Positions 8,274-15,937 of a stretch of 20,504 bases of DNA are shown piece by piece. This stretch comes from a virus, in the IMG/VR virus record IMGVR_UViG_3300020417_001093, positions 1 to 20,504 of that record; one strand, written 5' to 3'. Within the stretch, counting starts at the first letter, position 1. The number at the start of each line of letters is the position of its first letter. The position numbers and the translations under genes were made by a program. Below the pieces are notes generated by a model. The model saw only the letters and a program-made list of their open reading frames with translations. It searched no databases and was not told the origin of the DNA.

Positions 8274-11200
8274 TTAACCACCTCTATTCGAAAATAATCC
8301 ACCTGACCTACGATTTCTTTGTTGTTGAAAAATATCGTCTAACGGTCCATTTGTAGTAGCTGCTGCTCCAAATGTTGAGTTATTATTTACAGGTGGTGGT
8401 GGTCCATATCCAAACGACACATTAGTCGTTGGTGGTGGTGTAGAACTTATTCTTGGTGCACCACCATTTCTATAAGCTCTTGCCGCTTGTTTTCTCGCTA
8501 CATTCTCAACTGCTCTTGATGTAGCGTTTACGTTTAACGTAACATTCTTTTGTGCAATTCCAACAGACGGAATAAAACTAAATGATACTTTTGTATCATC
8601 GCCTGGTATTTTCCCAATAGGTCTTTTTCTTCTTTTAGGTAATAATGGTAGTGCTGGTGGATTTCTAAATAAATCGTCTTCAATTGCTTTATCTATTGCT
8701 TTTGATGTTGATTTACTTATAGTTTCCACTGTATCAATGTGTTTTTTAACTGATACTAAATCCTCAGATTCCATAACATTTATTACCTTTGTTGCTCCCT
8801 TTGAATCAAGTTCAACTTCTTTTGTAGTACTTACTACGATATCAGTATCACTAACCTGAGTTACTTCTATTACAGGACTGTTGTCAGGAGTATCCGCTGA
8901 ATTTGCTGTTAAAGATGTACTTGATATTTTACATCCTAAATAGAATAAGTTATTTAGATTACCTGTCAATCTATCATCTTGAACTCTTGCAAAATGGAAT
9001 GACGCGGAACTTGCGAACTCAGGACCTTTTGATGCACTTATTTCGTTTGTGTAAAAATATCTTGGTTCCAATGCTGTTCTTGAAAGTCTTGCGTCTAATA
9101 TAGTAGAACCTGTTGGTGAGTATTCCCAATATGGATTTGTATCTGTAAAGTAATCACCTGAAGAACTAAGTCTTTGGATGTCGGTGTATTTGTAAACAGA
9201 CGGTTTAAATACATCTTTGGTTATACTACTTGTGTAAGTTAAGTAAGAACCTGATATTATACTTAACGTTGTTACTCCACTACTCTCATATTGATTTTGT
9301 GTGAATGAGATTCCTTGTGGTCTTAAATAATTGTTTCTCTCAAAAATATGTGGTTCAACTAAAATACCTTTATGCCAATCAGCTCTTGCTGGAACTAACT
9401 GTTTCATTGAATCAAAGATAGACATATCATATCTTGATAACATATCTAATTGAATCTGAAGTGCGGTTCTTCCTGTATATTTTTGGAAATAGTTTCTTGC
9501 TCTAAAATCTAATAAATCATATCCGTCATTATTTCTAACATCAGTATCACCAACCAAATCACCTGCGTCAAAGTAACCTTCAGACGCGTAGATATCAAAG
9601 TTGACTGTATCTGTTGTAGAGAAATAAGTTCCTAATAAATTAGAATCAAGAGGCGCTTCATCGTATTGACTTTTTTCATTACTAACATCAAATTGTAATG
9701 GACCTCTTAATGATGAAGATTCTATTCTTACTTTCTTATTTGTTAAGTTTAGTGCTCCAACAGATGGAATAGAAACAAACTGAGTATCTACTTCACCTGA
9801 TAATCTTGATGCGTCTGCTTGTCCAAATCTATCAAAAGACGCAGATAATATAAGACCCGTTGCTGATGAGGTAAACTGCTGATTAGGATGTCTTGATGAT
9901 ATAGAACCACTAATGTTATTGTATGTACTATCAGGGAAAATTCTATATAGAAGATTCTCATATGATGTGTCGATATCTAAATCAGTTGTATTATCATCAG
10001 AATAATATGCGTCAGTATTTGCTGCGTGACCAAGTATGACTTCGTTTGATAACTGTTTTTTGTAGTATCTTATTTCTTGGATACTTGATGTAGTATTTCC
10101 CGCATTAGTAAATGGTATAGAAATAGACGCACTTCTACCTGTTGGTGATGTTGGGTTCCAAATACTATCTATGCTACTATCATCCCAAGACGCAGTTGGA
10201 TTTGCTAATGTGAATCCCCAATCGTCAACCCATGCTGAGTTAAGTGTATATCCACCTGACCCCGATGATATTGCTACTATAACATTTCTTTCTTGTTTGT
10301 AAGGAACATATGGTGTTGATGCTAACGCTCCACCACCAACATAATTAACAACCCATCTTGCTTTTCCCGTTACTTGGTTATACTCCCATTTTAAATCATA
10401 GGTGTCGGAAATATTATGTCTCATGATTGTGTGATTACCCTGTGGTAGTTTTGCTATTATTTCAATAGTCTTTGGTCTATGACCATTAATTTTATCCCAT
10501 GGGTTCTCTGAACGACATGCTCCGTCTAATTGTAGTTTGTAGATATATCTTTCGTGTTCGTATATCTCTTTAGTATCTTTTATTCTCGGTCCACCGTACT
10601 CTCTAATCTTTAAGAATGCACTTGGAACACCATAAGAAGATATCAATGTTTTAAATGAACGTGCAGTACCTTTACTTTTGTATATTCCTGGCACGTTATT
10701 TAATAATCTTCTCCAAGTTTCGTGAACAATCTCTTTTGTTGGTTTAGAATATAGAGAACCTGATTGTATTGGATTACCTGTTTGGTCAACTCCGAATTCG
10801 TATTTCCATAATGAAGTATCGGAGTATCCATTAAATAGTTTCCAACCAAATGAGTTTGTAATAACCTCAATCAAATCCTGTGCCATACCATCTTTAGGAT
10901 GTTCTTCTCTATCATTGATTTGAGTAATTTCTTTTATGTAGTTGTAGAATATATCAAAATGTTGACCTAACATTTTTACAAACTCAACATACTCTTCGTT
11001 CTTTTCATCAAACGCTAAATTAGCAGGAATCATTTCTGTTAACTTAGTATCATTTAATGCGTCATATGCTTTTGCTGTCTCAATTGTATTATTAAACCAA
11101 CTTGTACCGTTTGATGATGTCAAGTCATATAACGTATGTGGGTTCTTTAATTCTTTTGGATATGGGTCTATTACAAACTGTGACGAACTAAAGTGTGTAT

Positions 11201-12740
11201 ATAAAGATGACTCATGATTATAGTACATCCAATATTCAAAGTCATCAAACCCACCAATCAACGCGTCTCTTCTACTTGTTGATGATGAAATGTTTGTTAT
11301 TGCTTCAGAACCACTTACTCCTGTTAAAGTTTGGATTCTCGTGTTGTATCCTTCTACAAGTTGTAGTTTGTATTTAAAGTTTCTAACTCTTTCTTCTGCT
11401 GATGAAAAGTGAATAAAGTTTTTTAAGTCAGAATAATCTATATTTAGTGTTACGTTTCCAAGTGAACCACTGAAAAACTTATCTACGATTTGTTGTCTTG
11501 TTGGTAGACCTGCGTCTAATAAAGAATCCCAAGATTCGAACTCACCTGCTGCTCCTTTGTTGTCACCCAAATCAATGTTGAAGTTTGGATTTGAAAAGAA
11601 AGGAATCATATTAGGGTCTTCGAGTCCCTCGTATATGATTATATTATCTATATACGGTTTTACTAATTGTAGTGAGATATCAAGTGTATCATTAACATTT
11701 ATAGTTGATGGTAATTCTTGACTTAGTTTAACAATTACTTCATTTACAGTATTTAGATTAAGGTCAAATGCATTATATCGTACATCTAATGCGTTTATGT
11801 TTAATGACGAGTAAGTTGGTTGAATAAATGCGTCTCTCGTCGCTTGGTCTACATCAGATGGTAATTCTTCTGGCGATAAATACGTTTCATTTTTTCTTAA
11901 CCAACTTAAAGATGTGTCTGCGTTTCTGACAAGTTTAAATCTATCAAAAATACCTGTTAATCTATATTTTGTTATAGGGAAGAAAGTGTTACCACCTTGA
12001 ACAGTGTCATCTAAGTCAACTTCTGCAAATGTAACAAAGTCTGTTGTATTGTCGTCACCAAATCCTGTTTCTAATGGTGTTTGTGTTACGGGGACAAATA
12101 TTGTATTTCTATTAGAGTCATTAACACTCGTGTCACCAACAGGAAATGGTAGTGACGCGGAAAAGAGTCCACCACGTTGTCCCATAAACTGTGCATTAAC
12201 AATTGGATATAAATTGTTTGCTCCAAAGTTTAATTGTGCTGGTAAAAATGTATCATCACCTGAGAATGTGTTCCCCACAAGACCATTTGGTGTACTGTAT
12301 AGTTGGTATAGGTTTGATAGACCGTTTATGTTTGAGGATTGGATTTTTACTTCTTTTCTGTTTGGTGAAATCTCTGTTATTTTCAATCCTGATGCTGCTT
12401 GGTGTAAAAAGTTATACACCATTTTATATGTACCACTTTTGTAACCACCATCTCTTATGTCTTGACCTGGCCTTATGAAAAGAGTTTTATTACCAACGTC
12501 ACCGACTGTGTTAAATGGTAAACCGGCTCTACCACCCAAGTACGCTCCTTGTGGTGTATAGTAATGAACTTCTAAGTTTGGTGTAGTAAATGATGGAATA
12601 CCTGTGATGTCTTCGTCACTTAAAACAGGGTATGTTGCTCCCTCTGCTATTAGTGCAACATCTTCAGGTGAAAACACCTCTCCGAAGATAGGTTGTTTAC
12701 CATTTACTTCATCTTCATTAAAAAATCTATCTAAAGGCAT
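8274..12740 (-). CDS. Large tail/baseplate protein with internal LamG-like domain
   Basis: The 1488-residue protein is the largest complete gene. The N-terminal part (about 50-135) contains LEVHYYTPQGAYLGG, GTYKMVYNFLH and LKITEISPNRKEVKI. Residues 560-715 are helical and end with LLNNVPGIYKSKGTARSFK and ISSYGVPSAFLKIREYGGP, a pattern reminiscent of tail-tip/baseplate proteins. Residues about 730-910 look like a LamG/concanavalin fold ending SIQEIRYYKKQLSNEVI. Residues about 1095-1135 contain DSMKQLVPARADWHKGILVEPHI. The C-terminus from about 1360 is a Pro/Arg-rich then Gly/Asn-rich disordered tail. It occupies the region where T4 has gp7 after gp6, but I see no direct gp7 similarity, so an equivalent role is only positional inference. 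Its ATG lies 14 nt inside the end of the nucleotidyltransferase gene, with a weak ribosome binding site, so translation is probably coupled. Confidence 0.88.
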   Translation of the reverse strand: MPLDRFFNEDEVNGKQPIFGEVFSPEDVALIAEGATYPVLSDEDITGIPSFTTPNLEVHYYTPQGAYLGGRAGLPFNTVGDVGNKTLFIRPGQDIRDGGYKSGTYKMVYNFLHQAASGLKITEISPNRKEVKIQSSNINGLSNLYQLYSTPNGLVGNTFSGDDTFLPAQLNFGANNLYPIVNAQFMGQRGGLFSASLPFPVGDTSVNDSNRNTIFVPVTQTPLETGFGDDNTTDFVTFAEVDLDDTVQGGNTFFPITKYRLTGIFDRFKLVRNADTSLSWLRKNETYLSPEELPSDVDQATRDAFIQPTYSSLNINALDVRYNAFDLNLNTVNEVIVKLSQELPSTINVNDTLDISLQLVKPYIDNIIIYEGLEDPNMIPFFSNPNFNIDLGDNKGAAGEFESWDSLLDAGLPTRQQIVDKFFSGSLGNVTLNIDYSDLKNFIHFSSAEERVRNFKYKLQLVEGYNTRIQTLTGVSGSEAITNISSSTSRRDALIGGFDDFEYWMYYNHESSLYTHFSSSQFVIDPYPKELKNPHTLYDLTSSNGTSWFNNTIETAKAYDALNDTKLTEMIPANLAFDEKNEEYVEFVKMLGQHFDIFYNYIKEITQINDREEHPKDGMAQDLIEVITNSFGWKLFNGYSDTSLWKYEFGVDQTGNPIQSGSLYSKPTKEIVHETWRRLLNNVPGIYKSKGTARSFKTLISSYGVPSAFLKIREYGGPRIKDTKEIYEHERYIYKLQLDGACRSENPWDKINGHRPKTIEIIAKLPQGNHTIMRHNISDTYDLKWEYNQVTGKARWVVNYVGGGALASTPYVPYKQERNVIVAISSGSGGYTLNSAWVDDWGFTLANPTASWDDSSIDSIWNPTSPTGRSASISIPFTNAGNTTSSIQEIRYYKKQLSNEVILGHAANTDAYYSDDNTTDLDIDTSYENLLYRIFPDSTYNNISGSISSRHPNQQFTSSATGLILSASFDRFGQADASRLSGEVDTQFVSIPSVGALNLTNKKVRIESSSLRGPLQFDVSNEKSQYDEAPLDSNLLGTYFSTTDTVNFDIYASEGYFDAGDLVGDTDVRNNDGYDLLDFRARNYFQKYTGRTALQIQLDMLSRYDMSIFDSMKQLVPARADWHKGILVEPHIFERNNYLRPQGISFTQNQYESSGVTTLSIISGSYLTYTSSITKDVFKPSVYKYTDIQRLSSSGDYFTDTNPYWEYSPTGSTILDARLSRTALEPRYFYTNEISASKGPEFASSASFHFARVQDDRLTGNLNNLFYLGCKISSTSLTANSADTPDNSPVIEVTQVSDTDIVVSTTKEVELDSKGATKVINVMESEDLVSVKKHIDTVETISKSTSKAIDKAIEDDLFRNPPALPLLPKRRKRPIGKIPGDDTKVSFSFIPSVGIAQKNVTLNVNATSRAVENVARKQAARAYRNGGAPRISSTPPPTTNVSFGYGPPPPVNNNSTFGAAATTNGPLDDIFQQQRNRRSGGLFSNRGG

Positions 12741-13308
12741 TCTTTAAGTCCATATATTTTCCCGTATAAGTTTTTTCTCTCATACGTTTGTTAACTTTAG
12801 ATGCTGTCATATAATCGTATCCTGTTACTTCATATAGACCATCTATAATTTCTTTACATCTCATGTCTTTTGGCATATTTCTTTTTTCTAAAGTTCTACC
12901 ATTGACCGTTTTGATACTGTAATTGTAATTCTTTATTCTTGTGAACTTACTTAACTTAGAAGGTCGTTGACACTTTTTTCTAAGACCAAGATGTTCTGTC
13001 CAAAGAGTTTCACAACTCCACTTTATATCTATAAACATTTTAGATTCAAATCCCATTATCATTGCTGTATCTAAAATATGTTTTAGTTTTGTATAATCTT
13101 TTACTTCGTTTCTTAACACAATATCCACATCCATTGTTGGGATATTTGCTCCATAAATATTCTCTGCGAATGAACCAACTAAATATACTCTATAGTCTGA
13201 TAAGTCAACCTCTCGGTTGAATCTATTCCACCAACCCCTAAACGTGTCAAACCTTGGTTGTTCCCAAGGTGTGAAAGTTTTTATATTTCCGATTGTAAAT
13301 TCAAACAT
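12727..13308 (-). CDS. Nucleotidyltransferase-fold protein inside the tail operon
   Basis: The 193-residue product carries the minimal polymerase-beta-type nucleotidyltransferase signature: YLVGSFAENIYG (G45-S46) followed by MDVDIVL (D60, D62), and a third acidic strand FIDIKW with D94. All three metal-binding acids are present, so catalysis is plausible. After the core the protein is basic (RKKCQRPSKLSKFTRIKNYN), and the C-terminus is helical and Lys/Arg-rich, consistent with binding RNA or DNA. The family transfers nucleotides to tRNA, protein, antibiotics or other acceptors, and the substrate cannot be read from the sequence. It sits between virion genes and overlaps the start of the 1488-residue tail gene by 14 nt, so it is expressed late with them. 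The ATG is the first in frame after a stop at 13318-13320, with only a weak ribosome binding site. It might be a moron gene or part of a virion-delivered activity. Confidence 0.82.
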   Translation of the reverse strand: MFEFTIGNIKTFTPWEQPRFDTFRGWWNRFNREVDLSDYRVYLVGSFAENIYGANIPTMDVDIVLRNEVKDYTKLKHILDTAMIMGFESKMFIDIKWSCETLWTEHLGLRKKCQRPSKLSKFTRIKNYNYSIKTVNGRTLEKRNMPKDMRCKEIIDGLYEVTGYDYMTASKVNKRMREKTYTGKYMDLKNAFR

Positions 13309-13321
13309 ATCATATACTCAT

Positions 13322-13852
13322 TTATAGATAATTCATAGTAAAGTTTCGGTCAGGGCCCGAGTCTGTGTTAAATCCATATGAATCGTATCCACCTACTCCA
13401 ATTGGACTTCCGTCTTGGGTGTTACCACCTGTACCACCACCACCTTGACTACCACCACCTGTAGAAACTACTCCACCTGTGGTTCCTGCTGAACCTGCTG
13501 CTGCTTGTCCTGTTGATGGGTTGGATGGTGTACTTGCAACACCACTTGATTGGAATCCACTTGACGCTAAACTCCCACCACCTGTTGCTCCTGCGAGTGA
13601 TGTTCTAACGTTTGCGTTTGTTCTGACACTAACACCTACAAACTGTAATTCAGATATAACTGAATCAGTACCTTCTAATACTCTTCCTAATCTAAACCTT
13701 TCGGGAGTTGTTGCTCCACCATCTTGTGATGTAATATACACTTTAGAGTATGACGGAAGTGGTGTTCCTACAGGTACCTGTGCTGGTTGTGGAATCTCAT
13801 AGGAGACAATCTGTCCCCTTACGTTTCTTTTTAAGTCTCTATCTACACTCAT
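13322..13852 (-). CDS. Small virion-type protein with Gly/Ser/Thr-rich tail
   Basis: The family is not recognised. Residues 1-90 of 176 look globular (RGQIVSYEIPQPAQVPVG, YSKVYITSQDGG, then RFRLGRVLEGTDSVISEL), predicted mainly beta. From about residue 88 to 155 the protein is almost only Gly, Ser, Thr, Ala and Gln, with GGVVSTGGGSQGGGGTGG, and then ends DSYGFNTDSGPDRNFTMNYL. Such linkers are common in appendage or baseplate proteins, where they give flexibility. The ATG shares one base with the stop of the upstream 691-residue gene (TAATG), which indicates translational coupling. The nucleotidyltransferase gene starts 13 nt downstream. A structural role is inferred only from this context. 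Confidence 0.75.
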   Translation of the reverse strand: MSVDRDLKRNVRGQIVSYEIPQPAQVPVGTPLPSYSKVYITSQDGGATTPERFRLGRVLEGTDSVISELQFVGVSVRTNANVRTSLAGATGGGSLASSGFQSSGVASTPSNPSTGQAAAGSAGTTGGVVSTGGGSQGGGGTGGNTQDGSPIGVGGYDSYGFNTDSGPDRNFTMNYL

Positions 13853-15927
13853 TATCTAATTACCTTAAAGTAAAAGTTGTCATCGTAGTATCTTACATTA
13901 CCACCTTGGTCAACTCTAAAACAAAATTTGTAAAATCTTTCAGGTTGTAATCCGTTGAACCAAAAGTTAAAGTAATTACCACTACTATCACAACTCAACT
14001 TTGTGTAGTTAGTATCAAATGGAACAATGACTTGTTCTGTTTCTGCGTCAACTACTGAGTAATATGATGTGGTTGGTAAATACTTTACAGTCTTCAATGG
14101 ACTTGTAGAGAAACTTCTGTTAGGATATCTCTCTCTACCAAATACTCTTATTTTTCCTTTGGATGATTCTTTATATTCTGTTTGTAAATTTTTAACATAA
14201 AGAATTAAATCGTCACCACTTAGTGCGTCTAACGACCCTGTATCGAATGATGAGTCGTCCCACCTTGCTTCTAAGACAGGTGGATATATTGTATGTGTAT
14301 CAGTTGAGAAGAACTTAATCTTACCAAAGTTGATTGTTGAATTCTCATCTGTTTTGGATTTCTTAATTATGAATCCGTTGTTTGTTCTTGTTCCATCAAT
14401 CCATTCTGATACATAATCAGTTACTTCAACATTGATGTTATCAGTATTTCTGTTAAAAGATTGATAGTAATGCTTCCCACTTCCAAATGAAGAAGTAAAC
14501 CATGTACCACCACCTGATGTTTTACTAAAATGTGCGTCATATTTGTTATCATTAAATCTTGCACTTGTTGTATCGTGGTCAAACGATTTTATTAAAATAT
14601 TATCTAACGATGCACTTGCTTGTAAGTCACTACCACTTGCATAGTAAGACCATCTAAATAAATGTTGTCCTGATTCTCTTGCTTGGAATATAATTCTTTG
14701 AGTCATACTTGATGTTATGTATCTTGTATAACCTGTAAAGTCGTTTATGTCTACCAATCTACCCGTTGGTGTTTGTACTGTAAACTCAATACCTAATGGA
14801 CTACCATCACCTCGTGTATCAGGGAAGTTTCCTGGCACTATATCAAAACTAGCTGTATAGTTTGCGTTTTCTTGTAGAGTAAACTTTCTGTTTAGTGTTG
14901 CTCCACCAAACTTTGACGATGTCATAGTCAATGTATTGTTCAATACTTCTGCTGAACCTGTAATACCATCTAAGTTTTGAATCCCCTCATTTATTATATA
15001 AGTTGAAGGTAAGTCAGTTAAGTTTGATGCGAATTGGTCAAACACTAAAGTGTTAGGGTCGGTTGTTGTGTAAAGGAAAAAGTTATCTATGTTTCCTTCT
15101 GACCCGTCTGACCCGTCTTCGTCAAAATATGTAAACTGTAATTTGTGAACTCCTGGCATACTTGCTGTAAATGCCATTTTATATGTTGCTGTTGATACTA
15201 ATGATTCTTGGAACCCAACGATGTCTGAGTTTAATCGAGACCCACTTGGATTGATTACATTGAAATCAACTCCTGTTAAAGATTCTCTGTTAAAATCAAA
15301 TTGAATATTGTATACTGACCCCGAGTCTAATGATGATGATAGATTTGCTGTACCACCACTAAAATCTGATGCTGACATAATTAATCTACCACCCGATACA
15401 AATAGTAATGGGTCATCTCCGTTTGTACCTTTTATCTTATCAACTAATTCAAAGTTACCAACACTTCCTGCGAAGTTGTAATATGCGTTTAACGAACTTA
15501 GTGTGTCTGCGTTTAATGCTTTTCCTTCTGTAGAGTTGTCTACGTCCCATTTAGAACCACTGATTCTAAATACCCAATTTGATGCGTGTTCACTCTTTGG
15601 TGAATCACTAAACTGACCAAGTCCTTCATTCCATGATTCTTTTAGTGGGTATACAAATAAATCAAAGTCGTCTTGTAATTCTGAACTTTCTATATTTTCT
15701 AATCTTAGTCTATATTGAGGTGACGTAATTGTTCCGTCTGCTACAGAGGATGATATTGGTGTCAAATCGAAACCAAGAAGTATTCTACTGTTTCCAACAA
15801 ACGTTATGTTGTCGTCACCATAGAACTTACCTACTTCAAGAATTTGGTCTTTACCTGTATTCTGAAGTTTCAGGTTGTCCTTCTCGTAGATAGTGTTGTC
15901 TTTATTTGGGTATATTCTATATATCAT
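13852..15927 (-). CDS. Virion protein: DNRLRE-like domain with two inserted beta-sandwich modules
   Basis: The 691-residue protein begins IYRIYPNKDNTIYEKD...NTG...SRILLGFDL, and residues 90-127 include LKESWNEGLGQF, resembling the DNRLRE beta-sandwich family found in secreted and phage-surface proteins. The matching second half seems to resume only at about 493-560 (INVEVTDYVSEWIDGT, NNGFIIKKSK). Between them are two similar modules, about 150-288 and 295-450. Each has the order L-[IT]-M-[ST]-[AS]-S-x-F-[SG]-G, a strand with FDF or FDI, PSG or PTG, a strand ending [HQ]HL-type, and a final [IL]DN[FI] strand, typical of carbohydrate-binding jelly rolls. Residues 565-691 may form a third beta domain (FNGLQPERFYKFCFRVD). 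It directly follows gp6, with AAGAGGTGA before the ATG overlapping the gp6 stop, so it is probably a baseplate or short-fibre component that contacts the host. Domain names are inferred from sequence pattern alone. Confidence 0.82.
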   Translation of the reverse strand: MIYRIYPNKDNTIYEKDNLKLQNTGKDQILEVGKFYGDDNITFVGNSRILLGFDLTPISSSVADGTITSPQYRLRLENIESSELQDDFDLFVYPLKESWNEGLGQFSDSPKSEHASNWVFRISGSKWDVDNSTEGKALNADTLSSLNAYYNFAGSVGNFELVDKIKGTNGDDPLLFVSGGRLIMSASDFSGGTANLSSSLDSGSVYNIQFDFNRESLTGVDFNVINPSGSRLNSDIVGFQESLVSTATYKMAFTASMPGVHKLQFTYFDEDGSDGSEGNIDNFFLYTTTDPNTLVFDQFASNLTDLPSTYIINEGIQNLDGITGSAEVLNNTLTMTSSKFGGATLNRKFTLQENANYTASFDIVPGNFPDTRGDGSPLGIEFTVQTPTGRLVDINDFTGYTRYITSSMTQRIIFQARESGQHLFRWSYYASGSDLQASASLDNILIKSFDHDTTSARFNDNKYDAHFSKTSGGGTWFTSSFGSGKHYYQSFNRNTDNINVEVTDYVSEWIDGTRTNNGFIIKKSKTDENSTINFGKIKFFSTDTHTIYPPVLEARWDDSSFDTGSLDALSGDDLILYVKNLQTEYKESSKGKIRVFGRERYPNRSFSTSPLKTVKYLPTTSYYSVVDAETEQVIVPFDTNYTKLSCDSSGNYFNFWFNGLQPERFYKFCFRVDQGGNVRYYDDNFYFKVIR

Positions 15928-15937
15928 TTTTCACCTC

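Noticed and set aside
12004-12444. A 146-codon plus-strand frame opposite the 1488-residue gene
   Set aside because: It is antisense to a long supported gene, and no independent evidence (domain or promoter) was seen.
13319-13326. TATAAATG on the coding strand just before the nucleotidyltransferase start, similar to the T4 late box
   Set aside because: It overlaps the stop of the preceding gene and lies only about 11 nt before the ATG. One 8-mer with one mismatch is expected by chance in AT-rich DNA.
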